Assembly (NCBI GenBank): GCA_023251075.1
Contig: JAHEZM010000014.1
Span: forward strand, 37,598 to 101,597
Direction of reading: 5' to 3'
Origin: Flavobacteriales bacterium
GTDB taxonomy: Bacteria; Bacteroidota; Bacteroidia; Flavobacteriales_C; GCA-002722245
DNA: 64,000 nt
Shown here piece by piece: positions 53,405 through 62,009 of this stretch. Both the position numbers and the translations under genes were made by a program. Numbering within the stretch: position 1 is the first letter of the stretch; the number at the start of each line of letters is the position of its first letter. The notes under the pieces are model-generated. The model made no database searches. It worked only from the letters and a program-made list of their open reading frames with translations, and was not told where the DNA came from.

Positions 53405-53827
53405 CTAGATTTTAAAATTCTTTCCACAATCAAAATAATGACTTCTTTTTTTCATAAATGGAATGGGGAAACCAAGAAGCAAAATTCCTATAGCAAAAAC
53501 CTGTGGAGAAAAACGAGGTTTATCGATATTGGTGGAACTACACAACGGACAAATATTTTTGGAAGTTGTATTTACAGGAATAGAGGAAGCGTTTATTGGT
53601 TCTTCGTGAATTTCTTTTTTACTTGCTAAAATTTCTTCAGCACGTTTATAGTGGCTTTCACGCACTTGTAATTTCACTCCACCCACAGCATTGGATAGGA
53701 AAGGGTGAGCAGAAGTGATAGCTTCATCTTTTACGAAGCATTCAATTCCTTCCGATTCTAACAAGCTTTTTGTTACAACTACTTCGTGTGGATAAATAAA
53801 GGTTCGTATGGTAATGAGTGAATCTAT
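53405..53827 (-). CDS. DUF2007-domain protein, start unclear
   Basis: At least 119 aa. The DUF2007 (putative signal-transducing) domain reads TIRTFIYPHEVVVTKSLLESEG, then IECFVKDE, NAVGGVKLQVRESHYKRAEEIL, and extends 5' of the first usual start (TTG at 53764). A C-terminal part has two CPLCSS/FDCGK-type Cys pairs flanking a hydrophobic stretch, like a zinc ribbon with a membrane segment. No ATG, GTG or TTG lies at the expected N-terminus; an ATA codon occupies the place (53825-53827). Either a rare start is used or the start was lost by a G-to-A change. Confidence 0.55.
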   Translation of the reverse strand: MDSLITIRTFIYPHEVVVTKSLLESEGIECFVKDEAITSAHPFLSNAVGGVKLQVRESHYKRAEEILASKKEIHEEPINASSIPVNTTSKNICPLCSSTNIDKPRFSPQVFAIGILLLGFPIPFMKKRSHYFDCGKNFKI

Positions 53828-53869
53828 ACGGAAAGATAATAAAAGTTTGAAATCAAGATCAATAGATAC

Positions 53870-54844
53870 TCACCTCTTTTCTTCAGTGCAATGAAACATC
53901 CAGTTGATTCCAAATTTATCGGTGCAACTACCGTAATAGGCGCCAAAAAACATATCCATCAAATCCATAGTTACTATTCCGTCTTTAGAAAGTGTATCGA
54001 AAAGTTGTTTTGTTTCAGTGCGTGTTGCAGGTTCTAAATTGATGTGCATATTGTTGCCTTGTATAAGTGTGAAGCCCATACTCTCGGGCGCGTCGGTAGC
54101 TTTGATAATGTGCCCGCCTAAAATTTCCAATGCAGCATGCAATACTAATTTTTTATGTTCATCAGAAAGTGGTGGGTGGTCGGTGTTTTCAGGTATATCG
54201 CTAAAGTGTGTTAGTTTGCCACCCACAAATTCGCCACCAAAAACACTTTTGTAAAAATGGAAAGCTTCTGCTGTATTTCCGTTGAAATTCAAGTAAGTAC
54301 TTACGCTCGATTTTGAAGAGGTTTTCATTTCGTTTTGCAATTTGAATTTTGCAGAGATGTAGGCGTCTAATTGATCGAAAGTTAATCCGAAACCATCGTT
54401 CATGCTTGAGTGTAATTCTAAGAAAGTTTTCACTTGAGCATCGGTTCCCATGAAAGGATAGCCATTCAAGGTTAAAGTTGTTTTACCATTGTTTTCGGTG
54501 AGTGTCCATGTATTTAATATTTCAATAGGAAAATCTATATCGAAAGGCGCTTTAATGGCATTTCCTTTTTCATCGGCAAAGGCGCTGGTGAATACAATTT
54601 TTTCGGGCGCTTGAATTTCTTTGTAGTTGAAGATGCCATACATTTCGTTGCCATCGGGACCAATCATTTTGTAATGAAACTTACCGTTGGGTTTAACATT
54701 TAAGGAAATCACTTCTAGTTTCATTCCTGCCGGACCCCACCAGTGTTGCAAGTGTTCTGCTTTAGTGAAAGCATCAAATACTAATTGTTTTGGAGCGTTG
54801 ATTACTCTTGTAATTACCAACTCTTCTTTTTTTGTTGTACTCAT
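53870..54844 (-). CDS. AHSA1 (SRPBCC) - VOC fusion protein
   Basis: 324 aa, two domains. Residues 1-150 are AHSA1/SRPBCC: RVINAPKQLVFDAFTKAEHLQHWWGPAG, WTLTENNGKTTLTL and a final amphipathic helix. Residues about 178-324 are a PhnB-like VOC domain: STYLNFNGNTAEAFHFYKSVFGGEF, MHINLEPATRTETKQLFDTL and FGAYYGSCTDKFGINWMF. The join contains an internal Met (173) that looks like an old start codon, consistent with fusion of two adjacent genes. It overlaps the ArsR gene by 4 bp (ATGA). Both domains bind small hydrophobic ligands or metals; substrate unknown. Confidence 0.85.
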   Translation of the reverse strand: MSTTKKEELVITRVINAPKQLVFDAFTKAEHLQHWWGPAGMKLEVISLNVKPNGKFHYKMIGPDGNEMYGIFNYKEIQAPEKIVFTSAFADEKGNAIKAPFDIDFPIEILNTWTLTENNGKTTLTLNGYPFMGTDAQVKTFLELHSSMNDGFGLTFDQLDAYISAKFKLQNEMKTSSKSSVSTYLNFNGNTAEAFHFYKSVFGGEFVGGKLTHFSDIPENTDHPPLSDEHKKLVLHAALEILGGHIIKATDAPESMGFTLIQGNNMHINLEPATRTETKQLFDTLSKDGIVTMDLMDMFFGAYYGSCTDKFGINWMFHCTEEKR

Positions 54845-55176
54845 TTTTTCTTCTTTTTATTTTTTTGAATTTTATTTAAATAGCTTTCCAATGAATCGAG
54901 TTTGTTTTCCCAGAATTTGCGGTATTGCTCCGTCCACGCAGATACTTCATTAAGCTTCTCTAATTTGGCTTCGCAGTATCGTTCTCGTCCTTGTTGTTTA
55001 ATGGAAACCAATCCACATTCTTCTAATACTTTCACATGCTTAGAAACAGCAGGTCTGCTAATGTCAAAATTTTCTGCCACAGCATTGAGCGTTAGTGTTT
55101 GCATAGCCAATAATCCTAAGATTGCTCTTCGGGTAGGGTCGGCAATGGCTTGAAATACATCTCTTCTTGTTTCCAT
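54841..55176 (-). CDS. ArsR-family transcriptional repressor
   Basis: 111 aa with a winged helix: FQAIADPTRRAILGLLAMQ, LTLNAVAENFDISRPAVSKHVKVLEECGLVSIKQQGRERYCEA. No metal-binding Cys motif of the arsenic type. Such SRPBCC-linked ArsR regulators usually autoregulate with a downstream SRPBCC gene, as here. The start codon is 4 bp from the first of two operator-like palindromes; the promoter is of clear Bacteroidota type. Confidence 0.92.
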   Translation of the reverse strand: METRRDVFQAIADPTRRAILGLLAMQTLTLNAVAENFDISRPAVSKHVKVLEECGLVSIKQQGRERYCEAKLEKLNEVSAWTEQYRKFWENKLDSLESYLNKIQKNKKKKK

Positions 55177-55180
55177 AAAT

Positions 55181-55227
55181 GTAACTAAGTGGTTACAAAT
55201 ATAAGTGTAACAATTTGGTTACGCAAA
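55181..55227 (-). promoter_or_regulatory. ArsR operon promoter with two palindromic operators
   Basis: On the minus strand TTTG (55224-55227) is followed after exactly 20 bp by TATATTTG (55196-55203), a full match to the Bacteroidota sigma-A promoter. Two 16-bp palindromes of the form GTAAC-N6-GTTAC occur: 55207-55222 between the -33 and -7 elements, and 55181-55196 covering the expected start site. A repressor bound to either would block transcription. The symmetry, duplication and placement fit autoregulation by the adjacent ArsR. Confidence 0.75.
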
Positions 55228-55378
55228 TTATTTACAATAAAATTTTAGATTTGATTAAAATATATAGATGGGTTAGTTCAGCGGAATGGTATAATTTACA
55301 AAGTGTAGAGGAGTTAAAACAGAAAATATTGAGGGTGCACCCGATGGGGTGAGATTTAATTGATAAATATTTTGAATT

Positions 55379-55397
55379 GTTATCTTTATTTGATAAC
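55379..55397 (+). promoter_or_regulatory. Inverted repeat before the GNAT-like/XRE pair
   Basis: GTTATC, 7-bp spacer, GATAAC, 20 bp before the first start codon. TATCTTTA inside it is a near match to the -7 consensus, with TTG 18 bp upstream. This is the usual place for an autoregulatory operator of an XRE antitoxin, but the arms are only 6 bp, so chance cannot be excluded. Confidence 0.4.
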
Positions 55398-55417
55398 TTG
55401 GTGCAATATTAGGGTTT

Positions 55418-55906
55418 ATGAAATTAATGGATAAAAGTGGAGTAGAGTTTGAGTTTTATCTTCAACAAATAAATAAGGCTCATGCTCCACTGAAAAAAGA
55501 CGGCTGGAACTTTAATTGGAAAGATTTGATGAATAATAAAAAGAAATTGTTCTTTGGATTGTTTGCTTTAGGAGAGTTACAAGGTTTAGTATCGTTGGAA
55601 GTTCAATTGCTTGGAAATCCAATGATGTTTATGCATCAAATAGAAATTGCTCCTCATAACATTGGTAGTAAAGGTAAGTTTAAAACAGTTGCTGGAGCAT
55701 TGTTAGCTTACTCTTGTTATCAAAGTGCGTTATTGTTGGATACAACAAATCCTTATTTCGGTTATTTGGTATTTGATTCAAAGACCAACCTTGTTTCGCA
55801 CTATAAAAAGTATGGGGCAGTTCAATCTGTAGGAAGCAAAATGTATTTATCTCCAGATGCAGGAAAAGAATTAATGGAACGTTATTTACAAGATTATTTA
55901 AAGTAA
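55418..55906 (+). CDS. Degenerate GNAT-like protein, possible toxin
   Basis: 162 aa. The order of elements follows GNAT acetyltransferases: LFFGLFALGELQGLVSLEVQLL (strands 2-4), FMHQIEIAPHNIGSKGKFKTVAGALLAYSCYQSA (strand 4, pyrophosphate-like loop with a weak GSKGKF in place of QxxGxG, helix 3), GYLVFDSKTNLVSHYKKYGAV (strand 5 to helix 4). Strict CoA-binding residues are not all evident. The gene is followed after 6 bp by an XRE regulator; such pairs are typical of type II toxin-antitoxin modules. The function as toxin is inference from context. Confidence 0.6.
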   Translation: MKLMDKSGVEFEFYLQQINKAHAPLKKDGWNFNWKDLMNNKKKLFFGLFALGELQGLVSLEVQLLGNPMMFMHQIEIAPHNIGSKGKFKTVAGALLAYSCYQSALLLDTTNPYFGYLVFDSKTNLVSHYKKYGAVQSVGSKMYLSPDAGKELMERYLQDYLK

Positions 55907-55912
55907 AAGTTT

Positions 55913-56383
55913 ATGAAAAAGAAAATTGTAAAAGAAGTGGTGTTTAATCAGGGATTGCTTAGTAATGAGTTTAAAGCGACGAAGCTGGAAATTCAGGAAT
56001 TACAAGCAGACATTTTAAAAGGCTCTTCTAAAATCACAGACAAAAAGAAGGTGGAATATAAGCTCAATGCCTTGTTGCATCAGATGCAGGAGTACGTGAA
56101 AAACCCTTACTCAGGTGAGGTGGTAAAGGTAGGAAGGTTCTTGGAAGAGTGTTTAAGTATATTGAACATGAAGCATAAGGAGCTGGCAGAACATTTGGGT
56201 TTAAACCGTCCAAATTTAAGTGCTATTATCAATGGTAAAAGGAAGTTGAACATAGAGCTTGCTTACGTCCTTGGAAAGGTGTTTCATACTGATGGAAAAC
56301 TATGGTTAGATGTTCAGGTAAAGAATGAATGGATTGAATACCTTAAAACGATATCAAAATCTAAAAAGATTTTGGCAGCATAA
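55913..56383 (+). CDS. XRE/HigA-like antitoxin candidate
   Basis: 156 aa. N-terminal helical region with a coiled-coil look (SNEFKATKLEIQELQADILKG), then the XRE helix-turn-helix: RFLEECLSILNMKHKELAEHLGLNRPNLSAIINGKRKLNIELAYVLGKVFH. It resembles VapI/HigA antitoxins and has an unusual long N-terminal extension that could bind the partner. Located 6 bp after the GNAT-like gene. Probably represses the operon via the inverted repeat upstream. Confidence 0.75.
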   Translation: MKKKIVKEVVFNQGLLSNEFKATKLEIQELQADILKGSSKITDKKKVEYKLNALLHQMQEYVKNPYSGEVVKVGRFLEECLSILNMKHKELAEHLGLNRPNLSAIINGKRKLNIELAYVLGKVFHTDGKLWLDVQVKNEWIEYLKTISKSKKILAA

Positions 56384-56411
56384 ATAACAATCTTTTATAA
56401 TTCAAGCCTAA

Positions 56412-56594
56412 AGTGTTATTGAAACATATATTGATGACACTTTAGCTAACTTAAATGAAAAAATTGTTGATGGAATTAAACAAATATCGATTTCATCAAA
56501 GTCTAAAGTCAGGGATACCTTTGGAATTTATTTTTTATATGACCCTGATGGAGTTTGGTCAAAAAAGATTTATTTTAATACGATAAAAGAATAG
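56412..56594 (+). pseudogene. 5'-truncated open frame
   Basis: Sixty codons (VIETYIDDTLANLNEKI, RDTFGIYFLYDPDGVWSKKIYF) open between an upstream stop at 56409-56411 and a stop at 56592-56594, with no ATG, GTG or TTG near the start. The sequence is protein-like but I do not recognise the family. It appears to be the C-terminal remnant of a gene lost by deletion. Confidence 0.4.
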
Positions 56595-56612
56595 AAATTT
56601 GATTGCATTTTT

Positions 56613-57128
56613 ATGAAGAAATCACAGATTATTGAAATGCCTCAATTTTTTGACACCTATATTAAAATTGTTGACGATATAGATTTGGTGGAAGGTTTAG
56701 AGCAAACACTTAATATGTTTGAGAACGAAAAGGAACAAATTCAAAGAGTGGCCCAAAAGTGTTATGCGCCGGGTAAATGGACTCCAAAGGAAATCATACA
56801 ACATATTATCGACAATGAAAGAGTACAATCCTATAGGGCGATGAGAATATCTAGAGGTGATAAAACACTTTTACCCGGTTACGATGAAGATTTATTAGCA
56901 AATAATGCCAATGTATCTTTAAGAACTTTAGATGAATTATTAGAAGAATTCAGCGCCTTGCGTCGCTCAAATATTTTGATGTTTAAAAATTGTACCGAGG
57001 AAATGCTTCAGTGTTCAGCGGTATGTTACAAGGTTAATATTTCTGTTTTGGCTTTAGGATTTGTCTTGATTGGTCATCAGCAACATCATATGAATGTGAT
57101 GCGTGAGAGGTATTATAGTTTGGTTTAA
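56613..57128 (+). CDS. DinB-family protein
   Basis: 171 aa, four-helix-bundle DinB/DfsB type. The metal-binding His pattern is seen as EIIQHIIDNERVQSYRAMRISRG near residue 60 and GHQQHHMNVMRERYY at the C-terminus. Members are metal-dependent hydrolases or thiol S-transferases. It ends tail-to-tail with ogt, overlapping by 4 bp. Confidence 0.86.
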   Translation: MKKSQIIEMPQFFDTYIKIVDDIDLVEGLEQTLNMFENEKEQIQRVAQKCYAPGKWTPKEIIQHIIDNERVQSYRAMRISRGDKTLLPGYDEDLLANNANVSLRTLDELLEEFSALRRSNILMFKNCTEEMLQCSAVCYKVNISVLALGFVLIGHQQHHMNVMRERYYSLV

Positions 57129-57700
57129 AACAATGTTATTTGACGGTTGATAAAAGCTTCTTCGTAATTTAATAATGCCGTTTTTATTTTTCTTCCCCAA
57201 CGGTATTCGCCATAAGAACCATCTTCGCGCACTACGCGGTGACAAGGAATAATATAAGCAATATTGTTGCTACCAACGGCTGTACCCACTGCACGTGATG
57301 CTTTGATGTTGCTGATTTCTTCAGCTATTTTACCATAAGTAGAGAGTGTTCCCGAAGGAATTTTCAAAAGAATATTCCACACCTTAAGTTGAAAGGGGGT
57401 GCCTTTTAAATGCAATTTTATTTCTGTTTTTTTAGCACCGAAAATTTTCAGCGCTTCATTTTGATGCCATGCTTGATGCTCGATGAATTTTGCCTTTGGA
57501 AAGTTATTGTGAAGTTCTTTAAAAGCATTTTCTTTTTCTTCAAAAAAGGCCATGTAACACAATCCTTTTTCAGTAGAAGCGACAAGAATTTCTCCAAAAG
57601 GAGAAGAGGCATATGAATAATGAATAGTGAGATTTTCTCCACCGTTTTTGTATTCAATGGGTGTCATTTCTTCCCACGTTATTTTGTGCTGTTTTTTCAT
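57125..57700 (-). CDS. ogt: Methylated-DNA--protein-cysteine methyltransferase
   Basis: 191 aa. The C-terminal domain has GTPFQLKVWNILLKIPSGTLSTYGKIAEEI and the active site IPCHRVVREDGSYGEYRWG with acceptor Cys153. It repairs O6-alkylguanine by direct transfer and is inactivated in the process. No Ada N-terminal domain. Divergent from the giant surface-protein gene. Confidence 0.95.
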   Translation of the reverse strand: MKKQHKITWEEMTPIEYKNGGENLTIHYSYASSPFGEILVASTEKGLCYMAFFEEKENAFKELHNNFPKAKFIEHQAWHQNEALKIFGAKKTEIKLHLKGTPFQLKVWNILLKIPSGTLSTYGKIAEEISNIKASRAVGTAVGSNNIAYIIPCHRVVREDGSYGEYRWGRKIKTALLNYEEAFINRQITLF

Positions 57701-57967
57701 GTTTTATGTCGCATGCTAAAATACAAATAAAACTAGGGCCAATTACCGAGTGGTGTTTTGTCGATTTTACAATAAGCTACTATAATATTGACAATATCTT
57801 TTTTTAAAAAAATATTACAAGTATTAATTGTGTTTTAAATTATTGATAATCAACAAATTAAATATGTCTGCAAAATGTCCATATTCTTGTTTTTCAATCT
57901 CTTTAAAATGGCTGTAACTTAAAGTGCATCATCTTTTTATACTAGGGTGTAACTAGCGGTATAAATT
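57701..57967. other. Intergenic region upstream of the surface-protein pair
   Basis: 267 bp, extremely AT-rich, between divergent ogt and the 57968 gene. No full TTTG/TAnnTTTG promoter, hairpin or small gene was found. Confidence 0.5.
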
Positions 57968-60900
57968 ATGAAAAAGTGTAACAATAGTTTTGTGTTTAAA
58001 TCTATTTTTTTATCGATTTTGGTAAGCTTTTTTGTGCTGCGTTTAAGTGGGCAAGCTTGTCCGGCTACCTCTCAAAATGCATGGGAGTGGCCAACGCATT
58101 CCAATTGGTTTTTGGGTGATGGAAATATTATGAGTTTTCCGGCAGGAGGAGGTAATCCTACAGTGAAGAATGTATTTTTACCTAACAACTGGAATCCGAG
58201 TGTTAACTCTTATGAAGGAACAGCAGTAATCAGCGATGATTCAGGAAATTTATTGAATTATACCAATGGCCGCATTATGTGGGATGCCAACCGTAATGTG
58301 GTTTATAGTGGTTTTCTTACTGGTAATGAAGAAGACGGAAGTAGAGGAACTCCTGGTGGAATTACAGGAAGTGCCACTCAGGGCGTGATAACGGTTCGTC
58401 ATCCGCTTAACCCCGATGTTGTTTATGTTTTCACTACAGATGATGCAATCACTATAAGCAAAACAAATGGCTTTAATTATTGGACAGTAAATACCAAAAC
58501 CAAAGTAATTAGTGGTCCTATCCGTTTAGGTAATTTCAGAACCTGTGAAGGAGTTGACGCTACCTTTCATGCCAATGGTGTTGATGTATGGATTATGGTT
58601 CGTCAATCACCTCAAAATACATCAGAAAATGATTTCAGAAAATTTAATGCTTATTTACTTACCTGCACAGGTTTAAATACTGTCCCTGTGATTTCTGATG
58701 CCGGCCCTCCTGTTGACGAAACATCACCTACTGATTACAACAGAGAGCGAGGTGCTTTGAAATTTTCATGGGATAGTAAAAGATTGTGTGCGGTGAGCCA
58801 TTTGCCTTTAAGTGGAGATTTTGGTGACGCAATGACGGTTTACGACTTTAACAATTTAACAGGTGCTTTATCGAATGTACGGTCTTTCTCTGGAATAATG
58901 GGCCAGTGGAATTGGAATGGTGCTACTTATTACGATGCCTATGATGTGGAATGGGCTCCTAATAACAATGCAGTTTATATTAGTATGACCAATTCTTCCA
59001 ACCTTTATTGGTATGATATTACCAGTAATAATGGAGCCACTATATATGCCACACAAAAAACAATTACTACCGGTGCAGCGGCTTGTGCTTTACAAATGGG
59101 CCGAAATGGTAAATTGTATTGGGCAAATATTAATAGTAACAGCGTGGTTGAAATATCGGGAAATTTAAATGCAGGAACAGGCATCACCAAAAAAACAATT
59201 GCTCTTCCTAATGTTTGTCAGCGAGGGCTTCCAAGTTTTTTTCTTCCACCTGCCGATGAACCCGATATCCACGAAGTGGGTCCTTTTTGTAATACAGATG
59301 CGCCAGTTGATTTAACGACACTTTGGTTATGTAAAGGAACCAACGCAGAAGATCCTTCGGGTACTCCTCCCAGTGTATATAGCGGCACTGGAATTACAGA
59401 TGCAGGAAAGGGAATTTTTAGTCCTGCAGTAGCCGGACAAGGAACACACCAGATTATTTTTACCAAATGTAGTGTTGACGATACCATTTGGATCACAGTA
59501 AATAAATGTAATACCACTTGTTTGGATACCACACTCAAAAATATTGCCCCTGTTTGTGCGGGATCTACCATTGATTTAAACACACAAAAAATAACTGTTG
59601 AACCAGGTGTTTGGAGTATTCAGGGAAGCGGAATAAATTATCCTACCTTATCAGGAAATGTATTTATTACCACCCTTACTACAGCACCGGGTACTTATGT
59701 AGTACGTTATACTTTGAATCCTGCGCCCAGTGATAATACTTGTCCGAAATATTCCGAAAGAGCCATTAAAGTAAATGGAAAACCAGTAGTAACTTTAAAG
59801 GATACTACGATATGTGAGGGAGCTGCTACCGCAAAATTTGATGCTGGTACAGGCTACACTTATTTGTGGAGTAGCGGAGAAAACAGTCAAAGTATTTTAA
59901 AAACACAAGCCAATACTTATACAGTATATGTAAGCGATCCAAATGGTTGTAAAGACACAGCGTCGGCGATATTAATAGTTAACGTAAAGCCTTCGGTAAC
60001 ACTTTCCGATAAAGAGGTATGTGAAGGAGGAGGTGCAGTTCAGTTTGATGCGGGAATCGGTTTTGCTTCTTATCAATGGAATTATGGCGCGGTAATTACT
60101 CAAACTTATTCTACAAGCTTTCCTGGTTTGGTAACAGTGGTAGTGGAAACTACCAAAGGCTGTAAAGATACTGCAACCGCCAACTTGATTGTTAATGCCA
60201 AACCCAATATTATCTTAAGTGATAAAGTGATTTGTGCCGGTGATGCCGCAGTTTCTTTCGATGCCGGAGCCGGGTTTTCTTATGTGTGGAGTAACGGCGC
60301 AACAACCCAAGCTATTAACACGAATACAGGCGATACTTATTCGGTAATTGTTACCTCACTCAAAAACTGTAAGGATACGGTGAAGGCAACTTTAACAGTA
60401 AATACTTTACCTGTTCTTGAACTAGGACCAAATATTACAATTTGTCCGGGTTCAGTAGCCACTTTAACTCCACAAAATAATGATGCAACATGGAGTTATT
60501 TATGGAGTAATTCATCTACGCAAAATAATATTGCAGTGAGCGCTGCCAATACTTATTCGCTTACAATTACGGATTTGAATAATTGTAAAGCAACCGACGC
60601 AATAGATGTAATTGTTAATGCAAACCTTACTGTTGATGTAGGATTAGATAAAGAAATTTGTTTCGGAAATAGTGCAGTGTTTACAGCAAATTATGCAGCA
60701 AATGGTGTGGTGTATACTTGGACCGGATCCAATAGTTTCACTGCAAATACTCAAAGTATTTCTGTTACCGATCCTGGAAATTATCATGTGCATGTGGAAG
60801 ATCCTTTAGGATGCATGGGCGATGACGATGTTAATTTAATAGTTAATCCTTTACCTAAACCTTCTGTTGCGGATCATATTATTTGCGAGGGTGAAAATGC

Positions 60901-61996
60901 CATGTTTGATGCTGGAAATTTTCAAAATTATTTGTGGTCAACAGGAGAGATTACGGCAACAATAAATAAAAATGTGGCTGCCAATTATTCTGTTGTTGTC
61001 ACTGATACAAAAGGTTGTAAGGGTGGTGATACTGCAACTTTACTAATCAATAAAAATCCAATTGTTGATTTAGGAAATGATTATGAAGCTTGTGAAGGAC
61101 TACCAGCTAATCTTGATGCAAGCAATACCGGTTCAACATTTTTATGGAGTAATTCTTTTACCACTCAAAGTATTCAAGTGAGTGTTTCAGGAATTTATTC
61201 AGTGCTTGTAACCGATGTGAATCAATGCAAAGGATATGACACGGTGAATGTTTCATTTGTTGAAATTCCATCGGTGGAAATTGGAGAAGACATTAATATT
61301 TGCGAAGGTGAAGAGGCAAATATCAATGCAACAATGAGTCCTGCTTCAGCAGTTGTTTCTTGGAGTACACAGGATAATGGATTGAGTATAAATGTAGCAC
61401 AACAAGGTTTAGTTGTTGCTATGGTAAGTAATGGCGGACAATGTTTTGCTTTCGATACTACCCATGTGTTTGTTCATTCTAAACCAAAAGGAATTCCATT
61501 GATTGACCAAACTGTTTGTTTTATCGATACACCTGACGGAATTTCAATTGATGCGGGTGTTGCAGCAGCAAATTATCATTGGAGTAATGGAGATACAACG
61601 AGAATTATTAAAATTACTAACGGTGGTCATTATTCGGTTGATTTAATGAATGAATTTGGTTGTCAATCTTCAGAATCAATTGATATTTCAGAATGGTGCG
61701 AATCAACTTTATTTATTCCTAATTCATTTACACCTAATGGCGATCCTAAAAACGATCGTTTCTATGCATATGGAACAAATATATATGATTTCGAGTTGTG
61801 GATTTTTGATCGTTGGGGAGAAATGATTTACCACAGTACCGATATTAATGAAGGGTGGAACGGACGAAGAAATAATACTATGCAAGAGGCACAAATTGAT
61901 GTGTATGTATACAAACTGAAATATCATTTTTGGGAAGATAAAGAGCTGAACAAACCATTGCGCGAAAGAGTTGGTCACGTGAGTATAATTCGATAA
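57968..61996 (+). CDS. Giant surface protein with T9SS type B C-terminal domain
   Basis: 1342 aa. Signal peptide ends near RLSGQA. Residues about 30-430 form a propeller-like region (NSYEGTAVISDDSGNLLNYTNG, VITVRHPLNPDVVYVFTTDDA). From about 430 there are roughly nine PKD/Ig-like repeats with the signature SNG-x-T-x-NT-Y-x-V and an NGCKDTA-type turn, each about 75-85 aa. The end (FIPNSFTPNGDPKNDRF, ELWIFDRWGEMIYHS, final VGHVSIIR) is the gliding-motility-associated type B T9SS sorting domain, expected to be secreted and attached. The next gene is a tandem paralogue 13 bp away. Possible adhesin. Confidence 0.88.
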   Translation: MKKCNNSFVFKSIFLSILVSFFVLRLSGQACPATSQNAWEWPTHSNWFLGDGNIMSFPAGGGNPTVKNVFLPNNWNPSVNSYEGTAVISDDSGNLLNYTNGRIMWDANRNVVYSGFLTGNEEDGSRGTPGGITGSATQGVITVRHPLNPDVVYVFTTDDAITISKTNGFNYWTVNTKTKVISGPIRLGNFRTCEGVDATFHANGVDVWIMVRQSPQNTSENDFRKFNAYLLTCTGLNTVPVISDAGPPVDETSPTDYNRERGALKFSWDSKRLCAVSHLPLSGDFGDAMTVYDFNNLTGALSNVRSFSGIMGQWNWNGATYYDAYDVEWAPNNNAVYISMTNSSNLYWYDITSNNGATIYATQKTITTGAAACALQMGRNGKLYWANINSNSVVEISGNLNAGTGITKKTIALPNVCQRGLPSFFLPPADEPDIHEVGPFCNTDAPVDLTTLWLCKGTNAEDPSGTPPSVYSGTGITDAGKGIFSPAVAGQGTHQIIFTKCSVDDTIWITVNKCNTTCLDTTLKNIAPVCAGSTIDLNTQKITVEPGVWSIQGSGINYPTLSGNVFITTLTTAPGTYVVRYTLNPAPSDNTCPKYSERAIKVNGKPVVTLKDTTICEGAATAKFDAGTGYTYLWSSGENSQSILKTQANTYTVYVSDPNGCKDTASAILIVNVKPSVTLSDKEVCEGGGAVQFDAGIGFASYQWNYGAVITQTYSTSFPGLVTVVVETTKGCKDTATANLIVNAKPNIILSDKVICAGDAAVSFDAGAGFSYVWSNGATTQAINTNTGDTYSVIVTSLKNCKDTVKATLTVNTLPVLELGPNITICPGSVATLTPQNNDATWSYLWSNSSTQNNIAVSAANTYSLTITDLNNCKATDAIDVIVNANLTVDVGLDKEICFGNSAVFTANYAANGVVYTWTGSNSFTANTQSISVTDPGNYHVHVEDPLGCMGDDDVNLIVNPLPKPSVADHIICEGENAMFDAGNFQNYLWSTGEITATINKNVAANYSVVVTDTKGCKGGDTATLLINKNPIVDLGNDYEACEGLPANLDASNTGSTFLWSNSFTTQSIQVSVSGIYSVLVTDVNQCKGYDTVNVSFVEIPSVEIGEDINICEGEEANINATMSPASAVVSWSTQDNGLSINVAQQGLVVAMVSNGGQCFAFDTTHVFVHSKPKGIPLIDQTVCFIDTPDGISIDAGVAAANYHWSNGDTTRIIKITNGGHYSVDLMNEFGCQSSESIDISEWCESTLFIPNSFTPNGDPKNDRFYAYGTNIYDFELWIFDRWGEMIYHSTDINEGWNGRRNNTMQEAQIDVYVYKLKYHFWEDKELNKPLRERVGHVSIIR

Positions 61997-62009
61997 AAAA
62001 GTGAAAAAC

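Noticed and set aside
55266..55300. A GGGTTAGTTCAGCGG-like stretch resembling a tRNA D-arm.
   Set aside because: No acceptor stem, anticodon arm or T-arm can be folded around it.
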